A stretch of 41,292 nucleotides of DNA, from NCBI RefSeq assembly GCF_003950295.1, contig NZ_RHNP01000027.1, positions 1 through 41,292 on the forward strand, written 5' to 3'. The stretch is from Loigolactobacillus iwatensis (GTDB lineage Bacteria > Bacillota > Bacilli > Lactobacillales > Lactobacillaceae). How positions within the stretch are numbered: position 1 is the stretch's first letter; the number at the start of each line of letters is the position of its first letter. This document shows, in pieces, positions 1 to 9,078 of this stretch. Under the pieces are notes generated by a model that did not search any database, was not told the DNA's origin, and was given only the letters and a program-made list of their open reading frames with translations. A program made the position numbers and the translations under genes.

Positions 1-75
1 GAGCTCTTTTTCTGCACAAAAATCCTGTTAATAGTTTACCATTTGTAAACTATCAACAGGAAAAAGTATAGAGCC
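1..75. repeat. Left copy of 75-bp terminal inverted repeat (insertion-sequence end)
   Basis: Bases 1-75 are the exact reverse complement of 41217-41291. Read outward from unique sequence the repeat starts GGCTCTATACTTTTTCC and ends GAAAAAGAGCTC. It contains a hairpin with 16-bp arms (CCTGTTGATAGTTTAC and its complement, one G-T pair) around a 5-base loop. A GGCTCT terminus is typical of ISL3-family elements, so this is probably the first 75 bp of an IS whose body lies outside the window. No transposase is visible. The family assignment is an inference. Confidence 0.6.
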
Positions 76-156
76 AATGAATTTTGTTGTAACTCCTATT
101 TATATTTCTCGCGATTACAGCTCGAAAGTTCATAAAAATCAAGTCCTTCCCTACTT

Positions 157-990
157 CTAAATTTGGCCTCCGTGAATTTCGGTAATTGGCGTCGTGAAGA
201 TAAAGGCCGTCGAATCGACCGCATGAATCTGGTTAATAACGGCCTGATAATCCTGATTTTCGACAACCAACATTAACATTTCACGTTCAACTCCAGTATA
301 ACCACCCGTTACGGCAAAAACGGTCAGGCCCTTTTCCAGACGTTGTAATAATTTAAGCTTAATCTCGGCTAAATCCTCATTACTCATGATGTAAACTGCC
401 CGTTTACGATCCAAACCAGTCTCGATATAGTTCATCAGTATCGAAGTAATCACGGAGGAAAACAGAGCTAGGATAAACGCCTCCGTACCAGAAACAAAGA
501 TATTAAAGAAACAAACAATGCCATCAATTACTAAAAGACTGATCGAGGGTTTAATCCGAAAATATTTTTTTATAATCAGTGGTGGTACCGACGTTCCACC
601 ACTGGAAGCGTCTATCCGGTAAAGGATCGACAGGCCAATCGCAAAAATCGCACCACCTACAATTACATCCAATAATCGATCATCAACCACTTTTACCTGC
701 GGCGTCAGTGCTAAGAAAACCGGCAGCAAGAAACTCCCCGCCATAATTCTTAGGGTCGTCCCTTTGCCCAAAAATAAGTAAGAAAGAACCAGCATCACCA
801 GATTAATAACTAAAACAACTAACGAAACGTTCCAATTAAATGCCGCTTCCAACAAGATAGCAATCCCAGTTGCGCCACCAGCAGCAACTTGATGCGGTGC
901 GTAAAATAAATTGATACTAATTGCAATAATTTCTAGGGCAACCAACATTAATAAGGCCTGACGAATATTTTTCATGGTAATTCTCTTCAT
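157..990 (-). CDS. YitT-family membrane protein (DUF161/DUF2179)
   Basis: A 277-residue protein with the layout of the YitT family. About five or six hydrophobic segments fill residues 8-195, including the Gly-rich stretch AAGGATGIAIL near residue 36 and a second SGGTS motif near residue 130. A soluble C-terminal DUF2179 domain follows (about 215-270, with GLTVFAVTGGYTG). The family is widespread in Firmicutes; its substrate is unsettled and transport is only assumed. The start at 990 has a weak upstream site (AAAGTGAG); a second Met five codons in is possible. It is transcribed alone, reading toward the left terminal repeat, and no clear terminator is visible before it. Confidence 0.85.
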   Translation of the reverse strand: MKRITMKNIRQALLMLVALEIIAISINLFYAPHQVAAGGATGIAILLEAAFNWNVSLVVLVINLVMLVLSYLFLGKGTTLRIMAGSFLLPVFLALTPQVKVVDDRLLDVIVGGAIFAIGLSILYRIDASSGGTSVPPLIIKKYFRIKPSISLLVIDGIVCFFNIFVSGTEAFILALFSSVITSILMNYIETGLDRKRAVYIMSNEDLAEIKLKLLQRLEKGLTVFAVTGGYTGVEREMLMLVVENQDYQAVINQIHAVDSTAFIFTTPITEIHGGQI

Positions 991-1376
991 TATTTCAACT
1001 CACTTTAATTTTGTTTGTCCACTTCCAGTATGTCAGAAATTCATTTTATTTGCAGTCAATATGGAACAGTAAAACTGATTCTGTGAATTTTACAAAAAAT
1101 AGTTCAAGCACGTCTAAAAATTATTGTTTCCAATCCGATTAATTTTATTTATACAAGTGCTCAGAACTCAAACATTAACCGAACAGGACTCCTTTTCAGC
1201 TACGTTTACATCAGTGTTCAATCAGAGAACACGAATAAAAGTGGTTCCCAAAAATGCCTCTCCCCAATGCTTAGGCCGTGTTTACGGGAGTGTACAATAT
1301 AATAAATCATTTATGATTTTTTAACTAATTGGCCAGAATTGCTGAGTAAAGGCCACGTACTTTTTAAACGCGCTAG
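991..1376. other. Intergenic region without a convincing gene
   Basis: This 386-bp gap lies between yitT and the CDF gene. A 66-codon plus-strand frame (1124-1324) has no ribosome binding site, looks unlike a known protein and has a composition typical of AT-rich spacer. The promoter of yitT must lie here. A TTGACT hexamer is present on the minus strand, but I see no well-spaced -10. No strong terminator for the CDF gene is visible. Confidence 0.5.
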
Positions 1377-2258
1377 TTAAATACAATTATCCGAAGTTTC
1401 TTGAGTAACTTTGCCTAATTCAGGTTGAATCGTAACGTGGTTAATAGCAAACTTAGCCATCAGCTCTTGATTTAAATTCTCTAGTAATTCATTATTATTG
1501 GCTAATTCAGTTCGAACAATGTGGACAGTCAAAGCAGTGTCAGTGGTTCCTATCGCCCAAATGTGTAAATCATGGATTGCCTTGACTTCAGGATGCGCTT
1601 CGATAGCCTGCTTCACTTCAACGAGATCAATTGACGCTGGCACCGCTGCCAAGGCCAAATTGAGTGCATCCCGTAACAGTCCCCAAGTCCCAAGGAGAAT
1701 GAGCAACGCAATCAGTAGGCTAATTAGCGGATCAAGCCACGTCCAACCTGTAACTAGCATCAAGAACCCCGCAAGAACAACACCAATTGAAACACCAGCA
1801 TCGGCCGCCATATGCAAAAAGGCACCTTTAATATTCAAATCTTTTTTCCGGCCGGACATAAATAACAACGCGGTAAATCCATTAATTAATACACCGATTG
1901 CCGCAACAATAATGACTGGCCAACCAGCAACTGACGCCGGTTGATTAAAGCGCTGAATGGCCTCTGTTGCTATTCCCCCAACCGCAATTAAAAGAAAAAT
2001 TGCGTTTAGTAAAGCCGCAAGAATAGACGAACTTTTATAGCCATAGGTATAGCGTTGATTAGAATTTTTGCCACTCAACCAAACAGCAATCCAGGAAACG
2101 GCAAGACCAAGGACGTCACTAAGATTATGCCCGGCATCAGCAATTAGCGCTAACGAATTACTAGTAACGCCATAGCCGACTTCAATAATAATAAAAAGTA
2201 AATTTAAAAAAACACCGATTTTAAATGCTTTGCTGTACGCCATTTGGCCCGTTTGCAT
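1377..2258 (-). CDS. czcD: CDF-family heavy-metal (Zn/Cd/Co) efflux protein
   Basis: Cation diffusion facilitator, 293 residues from the chosen start. Six membrane segments carry the two HxxxD-type metal sites: HNLSD in TM2 (inside IADAGHNLSDVLG) and HMAAD in TM5. A cytoplasmic C-terminal domain follows (about 205-290, containing HDLHIW). It is expected to exchange Zn(II), and possibly Cd(II) or Co(II), for protons. The frame opens at a TTG at 2273, but the ATG at 2258 is preceded by GAGGTG at good distance and is the likelier start. The gene is monocistronic with its own operator-like palindrome at 2282-2305. No regulator gene is adjacent. Confidence 0.9.
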   Translation of the reverse strand: MQTGQMAYSKAFKIGVFLNLLFIIIEVGYGVTSNSLALIADAGHNLSDVLGLAVSWIAVWLSGKNSNQRYTYGYKSSSILAALLNAIFLLIAVGGIATEAIQRFNQPASVAGWPVIIVAAIGVLINGFTALLFMSGRKKDLNIKGAFLHMAADAGVSIGVVLAGFLMLVTGWTWLDPLISLLIALLILLGTWGLLRDALNLALAAVPASIDLVEVKQAIEAHPEVKAIHDLHIWAIGTTDTALTVHIVRTELANNNELLENLNQELMAKFAINHVTIQPELGKVTQETSDNCI

Positions 2259-2281
2259 GTTCTTACACCTCAATCATATTT

Positions 2282-2337
2282 ATATATGTTCAATTGTTCA
2301 TATATTAAATCTAGCATATTGTTTGCTAATTAGTCAA
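2282..2337 (-). promoter_or_regulatory. CDF gene promoter with palindromic operator
   Basis: On the minus strand TTGACT (2332-2337) and TAGATT (2308-2313) are 18 bp apart and form a plausible promoter. Directly downstream lies ATATATG-N10-CATATAT (2282-2305) with a central AATT, so the operator would cover the transcription start. AT-rich TGAAC-containing palindromes at this position are typical of metal-sensing ArsR/CzrA-type or SczA-type control of czcD genes. Which regulator binds cannot be told. Confidence 0.45.
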
Positions 2338-2511
2338 CTCTTTTTCTAGCGAGTGACTCAAAATTGAGGCGCTAACGTTAAACTATTGGGACAACGTTTG
2401 AATTCCTGCAGGTACCGTAAATTGGCCCGGGAAATACTAATCAAATTTTTTCAAACACGGCCTTGGAAAAAGATACTAAGCGACCCTAAATATTTTCTGT
2501 GGTCCATTGCT

Positions 2512-3438
2512 CTAATGTTTAAACGCAACCATTAATGCTGGGACAATTTGCTTTTTTCGTGACACTACATTTGGTAGTTGCATTCGATTTTGCCGCAACT
2601 TTTTATTAAATGCCGTTTCAACTATCTTTGCTTGGTTTCCAATCACTAATAATTCAACTTGGCCAATTAATATATTAGTCACCATTAAAATAACTAAATC
2701 ATAACCAGTATCCGCCTCTTGTTGCATTTCTTGTTCAAATGCAGTCTGCCGTTTAAAAATATCCGCCTCTGCCACAACGTTAACGTTCGCAATTTTCACC
2801 GGGTGGCCAACCATAATAAAATCTTTGGTGTCAGCAGCTAATATTTGGTGAACAGACCTAGTATCCACTCGTGTCCCAGCACGCAACATTTTTGGTCCAT
2901 AAAAGGCTGGATCAACTTGCGCAATTATGGCTAGATTGGCCAGTGCCCGCCGATCAATCAGAGTCGTTGTCGGTGACTTTAACAGTAAAGTATCCGAAAT
3001 AATGGCAGATAGTAATAGTCCAGCCAATTTGGCAGGAACCTCAATGTCTAATTCCTTAAATAACTCCCATAGAATTGTACTGGTACATCCTACTGGCTCA
3101 GCACGATAATATAGCGGCTGATTCGATGTAAAATTAGCAAGACGATGATGATCAACTACTACGGACACCTTAAGCTGCTCAATATCAGCAACACTTTGTT
3201 GCCGCTCATTATGATCAACCAACATCACCGTTGCCACCTCGCTTGCTGCCTTAGTAATCACTCGCGGCATCGTTTCACCAAAATAATCGAGAACAAAGCG
3301 TGTTTCGGCGGTTGGTTCACCTAAAGCAACTGCCTCAGTATTTTTACCTAACTGATTTTCTAAATAACTGAGCCCGATTGCGGCAACAATCGCATCAGTA
3401 TCCGGACTTCGGTGTCCAAAAACGAGTTGTTTTTCCAA
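2512..3438 (-). CDS. ppaC: Manganese-dependent family II inorganic pyrophosphatase
   Basis: A 308-residue cytoplasmic DHH-family enzyme that hydrolyses pyrophosphate to two phosphates and pulls biosynthetic reactions forward. The N-terminal metal motif is present as GHRSPDTDA (residues 8-16; usually GHKNPDTDS). DHNE and the DHH signature (VVDHH) follow, and the C-terminal substrate motif SRKKQIVP is intact near residue 293. Length matches the family (about 309). RBS GGAGG precedes the ATG. It lies 29 bp downstream of the ClC gene and is probably co-transcribed with it. Confidence 0.93.
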   Translation of the reverse strand: MEKQLVFGHRSPDTDAIVAAIGLSYLENQLGKNTEAVALGEPTAETRFVLDYFGETMPRVITKAASEVATVMLVDHNERQQSVADIEQLKVSVVVDHHRLANFTSNQPLYYRAEPVGCTSTILWELFKELDIEVPAKLAGLLLSAIISDTLLLKSPTTTLIDRRALANLAIIAQVDPAFYGPKMLRAGTRVDTRSVHQILAADTKDFIMVGHPVKIANVNVVAEADIFKRQTAFEQEMQQEADTGYDLVILMVTNILIGQVELLVIGNQAKIVETAFNKKLRQNRMQLPNVVSRKKQIVPALMVAFKH

Positions 3439-3467
3439 AAAATTCCTCCACCCTTCAATTCCATTGA

Positions 3468-5033
3468 TTACTTCATCGGTTTGCTTTTACCAAGTATGGT
3501 TAACATTTGCCGAATATGTGCTCGCTGATTATGGTCCGTTAAGACAATTAACGTATCCCCAGAATGAATACTTGTATCACCTCGGGGAATTATTTCTCGT
3601 TCGCCGCGACGAATCGCCATCAATAAGGTATTATCCGGCCACTTAATATCCCGAACTTGTTGCTCAGCAAAATGGCTGTCTGTAAAAATAGGAACCTCTA
3701 CTCGATCATTCTTTCCACTTAAAACATTTAATTTTTTACCTAAATTCATCCGTTCTAACAATGAAGCGTAAATTGGTGCACCACCTAATAGGTCGACGAC
3801 AACGTACGCCGTCAATGAAACAACAGCCAGCGGCATCAAGTGCTGCAAGGTGCCAACCATTTCCGTAATTAATAGAATGGCCGTAAATGGTGCTTTGCCG
3901 ATACCGGCAAAATAGCCTGCCATTGAAAAAATCAATAAGTTCAAAATATCATCCTTAGGCAATAAACCTAGGTGAAACATGATCGTTCCGTAAAGCGCGC
4001 CGATAATTGCACCTAACGTTAGGATCGGTAAAAAGATTCCTCCTGGTAGTCCAGAACCGTACGAAATCATCGAAAAAACAAAACGAAGAATTAGTAGTCC
4101 AATTAAAATACGAATACTGGGGTTAACTTTTGCAATCGTGAGGATAACCCCATTACCACCACCTAGTGTCCGCGGCCAAAAATAACCAATTGGAATGACG
4201 AGAATAAATGGTACCAGACCGTTTAAATAACGCGGTAACCGAATAAAACGCGCGTACCAACCTGGTAATTTTAGTAAGACAACTTGGTAAAAATAACCCA
4301 GGCCACCTAAAATCAAACCCAGTAAAATTAAATGCCAATATAAGGACAGCGGAAAACTATGGGCGTAAGTGATATGTAAGACGGGCACTAATCCAAAAAA
4401 GTTAGTTGTAACAAAATTAGCACCAATCGCCCCTGCCAGCGAACTCATCCACACTAAAGGCGAAAAATTATGGTAAACCTCCTCCAAAACAAATAAAGTT
4501 CCCGCAATCGGTGCGTTAAAGGCTGCCGCTAGTCCAGAAGCAGCACCACTCGCGATTAAAACACGTCGCTGCATCCCAACATCCTTAAAACGTTCGGCAA
4601 CCCCTTGGCCAACCGCCGCGCCTAACTGAATGGAGGGCCCTTCACGACCTAAAAACAGACCAGAACCAATACCCAAAATTCCACCAATAAACTTGCGCCA
4701 AAGAATTGACCACCAATGAACTTCTAGCTCTCCGGCTAATTGGCCTTCAACTTCAGGAATCCCTGATCCCATAATATGGGGTTGCGCTTTAATCAACCAA
4801 GCAATAAAAACGGCCATTAACATGAGCCCAGCCAGTATGGCCAATAATATCAGCGGTTGTTTTTGTGCTTGTAAGTACGCCCAAGTCCACGCCGCCAATG
4901 ATTTTTCGATAAACAAACGAAACAAACTAACAACAATTCCGGTTAGAACGCCAACTAATAACCCCTTCAAGATAAAAACTAGGTGTGTTGTATCCACACG
5001 GTGCAACTTTTTTGGTGCCACCAAAATACCCAC
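3468..5033 (-). CDS. ClC-type chloride/proton antiporter with C-terminal TrkA-C (RCK_C) domain
   Basis: 521 residues. The ClC membrane core shows the three selectivity motifs: GSGIP (about 89-93), GREGP (about 129-133, with gating Glu131) and GIFLP near residue 330. The EE pair in LFVLEEVYHNF (about 184-185) matches the internal proton glutamate of ClC exchangers, so H+/Cl- exchange is expected rather than a passive channel. Residues from about 440 onward form an RCK_C/TrkA-C regulatory domain absent from E. coli ClcA. The start is uncertain: the GTG at 5033 is preceded closely by AAAGTGA, and other GTG/TTG codons follow within eight residues. It precedes ppaC in a probable two-gene unit. Confidence 0.9.
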   Translation of the reverse strand: MGILVAPKKLHRVDTTHLVFILKGLLVGVLTGIVVSLFRLFIEKSLAAWTWAYLQAQKQPLILLAILAGLMLMAVFIAWLIKAQPHIMGSGIPEVEGQLAGELEVHWWSILWRKFIGGILGIGSGLFLGREGPSIQLGAAVGQGVAERFKDVGMQRRVLIASGAASGLAAAFNAPIAGTLFVLEEVYHNFSPLVWMSSLAGAIGANFVTTNFFGLVPVLHITYAHSFPLSLYWHLILLGLILGGLGYFYQVVLLKLPGWYARFIRLPRYLNGLVPFILVIPIGYFWPRTLGGGNGVILTIAKVNPSIRILIGLLILRFVFSMISYGSGLPGGIFLPILTLGAIIGALYGTIMFHLGLLPKDDILNLLIFSMAGYFAGIGKAPFTAILLITEMVGTLQHLMPLAVVSLTAYVVVDLLGGAPIYASLLERMNLGKKLNVLSGKNDRVEVPIFTDSHFAEQQVRDIKWPDNTLLMAIRRGEREIIPRGDTSIHSGDTLIVLTDHNQRAHIRQMLTILGKSKPMK

Positions 5034-5311
5034 TCACTTTCAACTTCATTTAACGAAAAAAGCAGCACCGTTAGCTCTCGCCACCGGTGCCGCCACTCGT
5101 AGTTTCCTATTCATCATAACAAACTTTAGTAATTAACTTCAATACTAGTTACTGCAAAAACCAAGAGGAGCTCTTTTTCGTTAATTAAAGTTAGTTTTCA
5201 ACGACACCCTATTTCTCTGTAGTACCAAACATTTTCAACAAGAATAAGTGCAAAAAGTAGGCCTAAATCGATATTTTAAAAATTGGCCTTTCAATTCCTC
5301 CTTAGCAATGA

Positions 5312-6562
5312 TTAAATTGGTTTAATCATTGACTTCGGTAATTCATGTGGTTTAGTTTCCGGTAATTGCAGAACAAAAACTAGGTACAGTAATGAACCCA
5401 GAATCCAGAACTCACCTGCCGCAGTCCAGCCCAGGTTACCTAGAATAACACTCCAAATAATATTAAGAATCGTGTACACGAAGTAAGAAATTGCCCAGAA
5501 CATGCCAAATATGATCGTTAATTTTTCTGGTGACATACCAGGCATCTCATGCGGAAGATTCATATATAGTGGATACATAATGAACATAATGAAGCCAGTT
5601 GCACCAGCTGCTACGTAGGCCAAATTTGGTGCTTTTGCGGCAAAGAATAATGTAGCTGCTGAGCCCAAAATCATTAACACACCAGTCCAAAAAAGAATTG
5701 GTTTACGTGCGTGATTAGTTAGGCCAATCATGGTTCCTACTACGGTGCCTAAAATACCAAAACCAGTCACCATCAATTCAATCAAAGAGCCATTAACCCG
5801 AGGTGCATAAGTTGCAAATAATGAAGGTAGGCTGGTAATCGATAAAACATAAAGGAAGAGAAAACCACCAAAGCCTAAAGAATAGCGCCAAACAAAAGGA
5901 TCATGAATTGCATCCCGGTAGCCATAATGAACCTCTTCATGCTCACCGGCCCCAACGTCTTGCTTTGTGTTAAAGTTAACGGCCCCTAATTGCCAGATCA
6001 GTAAATAAAGAATACTAACCGAAGCCAAAACAGTTAATGTGATCTGCCAATCCAAACGTAAAAATTTACCGGCAAATAGAAAGGCCAGCGCAACCACGAA
6101 GGCCCCAAAATTATACGAAACCGTATTCAGTGCATTGGCAATGATTTTACGGTCCGTTCGAACGTATCGTGCTACTACTGGGTTCATATAAACAATAATC
6201 ATCGAACCACCTAAAGTCATAATCATCCGCGCAATGGTGTAGCCCCAATAATTTGGAATCCACACGGCGACAATTGAAAACATCAATAGAACCAGCGCAG
6301 TCGTAACAGCATGCTTTGGTCCTAATTTAATTAGAATAAACGCAGCCAAAAAATTTGCAAAAACCCGCGCTAATGTAATCGAATAATTTACCACTTGCAT
6401 TGTTAATGGCGATACTGGTCCCTTGAAAAATGCCTTAATAATTTCAGGCGTTAACGTTGACCCCGTCACCCAGTTCATTGCGAATAGAACGTAAGCCAGC
6501 CAAAGTATCACTAACATTAGCATTCCCCGTGAGCCTTGTTTCTTTTGTACATTTTGTGCCAT
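5312..6562 (-). CDS. MFS transporter, substrate unknown
   Basis: 416 residues with 12 predicted membrane helices in two halves and a charged central loop (about 205-225, containing KQDVGAGEHEEVHYGY). The first intracellular loop has a loose MFS signature (LGPKHAV near residue 80). I do not recognise a substrate-specific subfamily. The start is secure, with AAAGGAGG at proper distance. It is monocistronic; a cre-like sequence overlaps its probable -10, so repression by CcpA in the presence of a preferred sugar is plausible. Confidence 0.8.
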   Translation of the reverse strand: MAQNVQKKQGSRGMLMLVILWLAYVLFAMNWVTGSTLTPEIIKAFFKGPVSPLTMQVVNYSITLARVFANFLAAFILIKLGPKHAVTTALVLLMFSIVAVWIPNYWGYTIARMIMTLGGSMIIVYMNPVVARYVRTDRKIIANALNTVSYNFGAFVVALAFLFAGKFLRLDWQITLTVLASVSILYLLIWQLGAVNFNTKQDVGAGEHEEVHYGYRDAIHDPFVWRYSLGFGGFLFLYVLSITSLPSLFATYAPRVNGSLIELMVTGFGILGTVVGTMIGLTNHARKPILFWTGVLMILGSAATLFFAAKAPNLAYVAAGATGFIMFIMYPLYMNLPHEMPGMSPEKLTIIFGMFWAISYFVYTILNIIWSVILGNLGWTAAGEFWILGSLLYLVFVLQLPETKPHELPKSMIKPI

Positions 6563-6614
6563 AATTGTTGGCCTCCTTTTATTGACATATTACCCAAAAA
6601 TAGATCATGAATGA

Positions 6615-6631
6615 ATTATAAAGCGCTTTCA
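6615..6631 (-). promoter_or_regulatory. MFS promoter -10 overlapped by a cre-like (CcpA) site
   Basis: ATAAAGCGCTTTCA (6618-6631 on the plus strand) matches 12 of 14 positions of the cre consensus TGWNANCGNTNWCA. On the minus strand it abuts TATAAT (6615-6620). A site at this place would block RNA polymerase. The -35 region is poor. Confidence 0.45.
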
Positions 6632-6720
6632 TTATTTTAGCTAGTAATCTTACTTATATTTTCACTAAATTATCATTTAACGAATAATAAAAAAATAACC
6701 TGATTATTTTTCGTAACTTA

Positions 6721-6766
6721 TCCAAAAAAAGCGACCACAACAAAATTAATTTTGTTGTGGTCGCTT
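6721..6766 (-). terminator. Rho-independent terminator of the Apf-like gene
   Basis: A perfect 38-bp palindrome (6729-6766, arms beginning AAGCGACCACAACAAAATT) is followed on the minus strand by seven Ts. Confidence 0.85.
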
Positions 6767-6810
6767 CCTAATTATTTTTATTTAGTTATTTAATCTTTCA
6801 AATTGTCTTT

Positions 6811-7557
6811 CTAGTATGAACCGTTAGCTTGCCAATAAGCTTGGGCGGCAGTCCATGAGCCATAGCGTGAAGTCACATATTGATTAGCGACACGATCCTG
6901 GTTAGCGGCAGAGTAATCACCATTTAAGTATGAAGAACTTAATTGATATTTACCAATGTACTGGCCATTAGTTGCTGAGTATGAACCACCAGATTCTTTG
7001 TTAGCAATCCAAGCCTTTGCGGCATCTTCAGATGAACTAGCTGTACTTGTCTGAGTAGTTGCCTGGCTTTGACTAGTCGCTGCTGGTGCCTGACTTGTTG
7101 TCTGAGTCTGACTTTGGTTAGTCGTCGCTTGAGCCTGACTTTGACTAGTCGTTGCTTGACTTGTTGGTTGTGTCTGTGTTTGTTGTACTGGTGCCTGTTT
7201 CTGAACCGGCGCCGCTACAGTTTGCTGCTGTTGAACAGGTTGTGCCTGCTGTACAGGAGTTGTTTGTTGTGTTGCAGCAGTTGTCTGCGCTGACGCAGTA
7301 GATTGTGTTGTACCATCAGGAATATTATATTGATGACCAGCATAGATCAAATGCGTTGTCGAGCTAATACCATTAGTTTTTTCAATGGCATCAACGGTTG
7401 AGCCGTATTTTGTAGCTAGCTTGGCAACCGTGTCTCCTTGTTGTGCTGTAACTGTTGCGGCATTTGCAGCCTGAACGCCACCAACTAATAAACCAGCGGC
7501 ACCAGCAGTTGTAACTAATAACATTTTGATACGTTTACTTAATAAAATAAGAATCAC
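6811..7557 (-). CDS. apf: Secreted LysM protein with Apf-type C-terminal domain
   Basis: About 248 residues. A signal peptide (KRIKMLLVTTAGAAGLLVGG, cleavage near ANA-A) is followed by one LysM domain (about 35-80; VTAQQGDTVAKLATKYG, HLIYAGHQYNIP). A low-complexity Gln/Thr/Ser linker with PVQQ-type repeats spans about 80-175. The C-terminal domain (about 180-248: WIANKESGGSYSA, GQYIGKYQLS, YVTSRYGSW) is the one of lactobacillar aggregation-promoting factors, which relates to Rpf/transglycosylase folds. It is expected to be peptidoglycan-bound and extracellular. The start is unclear: AGGAG directly abuts the GTG at 7557, while the best-spaced codon (8 bases after AGGAG) is an ATT, the fourth codon of this frame. 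Confidence 0.85.
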   Translation of the reverse strand: MILILLSKRIKMLLVTTAGAAGLLVGGVQAANAATVTAQQGDTVAKLATKYGSTVDAIEKTNGISSTTHLIYAGHQYNIPDGTTQSTASAQTTAATQQTTPVQQAQPVQQQQTVAAPVQKQAPVQQTQTQPTSQATTSQSQAQATTNQSQTQTTSQAPAATSQSQATTQTSTASSSEDAAKAWIANKESGGSYSATNGQYIGKYQLSSSYLNGDYSAANQDRVANQYVTSRYGSWTAAQAYWQANGSY

Positions 7558-7930
7558 TCCTAAATGGGATTTGTTTGTTTTGTCTAACTTTCTTCTTAGT
7601 AGAATGCGCTAATTTGTTTCCATCACATTCAACGAGACCTAGTATAGCAACTCGGTGTAACAAACAAATACCTAGAGCGTTACAAAAGTCAATGATTTCG
7701 CAACACTGTCATATCATTGACATGTTTTGCAATATAAAAAACCAGTAAAAGATAACTTTCCTGCACTTACCTAAGTACGAACGTATGTACACAAAAATTA
7801 CAAAATTGATATTTTCCACCCTTTTTTCCCTGAATTTGCTGAAAAAAGATGAAAAAAACTTTTTTTAGTGCAAAATAAATGAAAAATTAGCCGATTTTAT
7901 TCTTTTAATCAATAAAAACGACTACATCAC
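7558..7930. other. Upstream region of the Apf-like gene
   Basis: No gene is seen in this 373-bp gap. A TATACT (minus strand, 7641-7646) may be the -10 of the Apf-like gene, giving a leader of about 80 nt. At about 7700-7732 lies an imperfect inverted repeat (GCAACACTGTCAT paired with ATTGACATGTTTTGC), which could be an operator. The rest is AT-rich with poly-A and poly-T runs. Confidence 0.4.
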
Positions 7931-7944
7931 TTAGTCGTTTTTTG
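7913..7944 (-). terminator. Terminator overlapping the end of the marR-like gene
   Basis: The hairpin AACGACTA/TAGTCGTT, with an 8-base loop and flanking T-runs, contains the MarR stop codon. It could act in both directions. Confidence 0.65.
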
Positions 7945-8341
7945 CTAATAATTTAAGTTTGGCAGCTAGCTCCTCATTTAATAAATTCGCTGGTTGCTGC
8001 TGCCACCAATCCTGAAGTTTACGCTGCGCCGCTACCAAGATTTTTTGACCGTTAGTGCTTAGATTAAGCAGCTTTTTCCGATGATCCACCGTATCCTGCT
8101 CACGAGTAAGGTAGGCCAATTTAATTAGCTTACGTACCATTCGCGTTATTTCATCGTCTGCCAAAAGCATTTTTTGTGCAATAGTGTGTTGATTAACGGT
8201 CGCCGTTTGCCCAACTAATAATATTAGGTTTAATTCTGGTAGCGTCAATGGTAATTTTTTTTGCTGCAAAAAAAGGCTCAACTGCCCTTCAATTTGCCGA
8301 TTAATTAATAAAATAGCCGTACTGAGCTCTAAATAATTCAT
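7931..8341 (-). CDS. MarR-family transcriptional regulator
   Basis: A 136-residue winged-helix protein of MarR length. The central helix-turn-helix region (about 50-85, TVNQHTIAQKMLLADDEITRMVRKL) is followed by a wing with DHRKK, the usual D-x-R-x-K stretch of the family. The ligand is unknown. Its ATG overlaps the stop of the upstream methyltransferase by 4 bp, so the two are translationally coupled and the regulator may control this operon. Confidence 0.8.
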   Translation of the reverse strand: MNYLELSTAILLINRQIEGQLSLFLQQKKLPLTLPELNLILLVGQTATVNQHTIAQKMLLADDEITRMVRKLIKLAYLTREQDTVDHRKKLLNLSTNGQKILVAAQRKLQDWWQQQPANLLNEELAAKLKLLAKND

Positions 8342-9078
8342 CTAATCCTTCGCCACCAAATTAATTTAAAATCATAATAACGTGTATTTTCAAATACTGT
8401 TTTCCCTTTAAAACACTGATCTAAGCGTCGCAATACCAGTTGTTGCTGTTTAAAATTAAGCTCGTCAACCAGACTATTCCAAATTTCTTGCCGCCCAACT
8501 TGTTCATGAACTGCGTAATGAAAAATCTGTTGCTGGTAATCAATTTTGTTATCGTTCAACCATTTTTCGTACGTTGCCATTAACCTTTGTTCATCAGATG
8601 GATCGCTGATTCCTTCCAATAAATAATCCAGTAAAACGTCTTTTTGTTGAATCACACGACTGATAACAACCGTTTTTCGTGCAAGTTTAGTTAAAGCCGC
8701 TAGATCATCAGCCTTTAGAAAAGGGGCCATATTTACAAAGACAACGTCCGCGAGTTCCCGCTTTTGCTTTAAATTAGACCAAGCCTCATGCCGAAAACTA
8801 AGCTTGGTTAACTGCTGTTTTGTCGCCACTTGGTCAGCATAAGCCAACATATTTTTGGAAATATCGCTTAAAATAACTTTTTTAGCACTACTAGCAAAAG
8901 GTAACGCAAAGCGCCCGGCACCAGCGGCAACATCTAAGATAATTTGATCGGTCAATTGGGACTGCAACGTTTGAATAACATCCCGCACAATTGGTACCTG
9001 CGATTCACGCTGGGCTGCAATATAACTGTCCGCAAAGTCATCCCAAAAAGCAGCTACCTCTTCTTCCTCTTCATCCAC
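8338..9078 (-). CDS. Class I SAM-dependent methyltransferase
   Basis: 246 residues. Motif I of the Rossmann-like methyltransferase fold is clear (ILDVAAGAGRFALPF, about 47-61), followed by an acidic SAM-ribose position in VILSDISKNML. The N-terminus has a run of acidic residues (DEEEEE). The substrate is not recognisable; the overall layout resembles small-molecule methyltransferases. The GTG start is well supported by AAAGGAG about nine bases upstream. First gene of a two-gene unit with the MarR-like regulator. Confidence 0.8.
   Translation of the reverse strand: MDEEEEEVAAFWDDFADSYIAAQRESQVPIVRDVIQTLQSQLTDQIILDVAAGAGRFALPFASSAKKVILSDISKNMLAYADQVATKQQLTKLSFRHEAWSNLKQKRELADVVFVNMAPFLKADDLAALTKLARKTVVISRVIQQKDVLLDYLLEGISDPSDEQRLMATYEKWLNDNKIDYQQQIFHYAVHEQVGRQEIWNSLVDELNFKQQQLVLRRLDQCFKGKTVFENTRYYDFKLIWWRRIR

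Noticed and set aside
25-52. cop box in the terminal repeat (GTTTACCATTTGTAAAC)
   Set aside because: It has three bases between TAC- and GTA-type half-sites in place of the TACANNTGTA spacing and is explained by the IS-end hairpin.
1124-1324. 66-codon plus-strand frame in the yitT-czcD gap
   Set aside because: No ribosome site, no protein-like composition, no terminator.
5166-5178. GAGCTCTTTTTC shared with the window end, taken as another IS remnant
   Set aside because: Only 12 bases match, no further terminal-repeat sequence follows, and a short AGAG/CTCT hairpin explains it.
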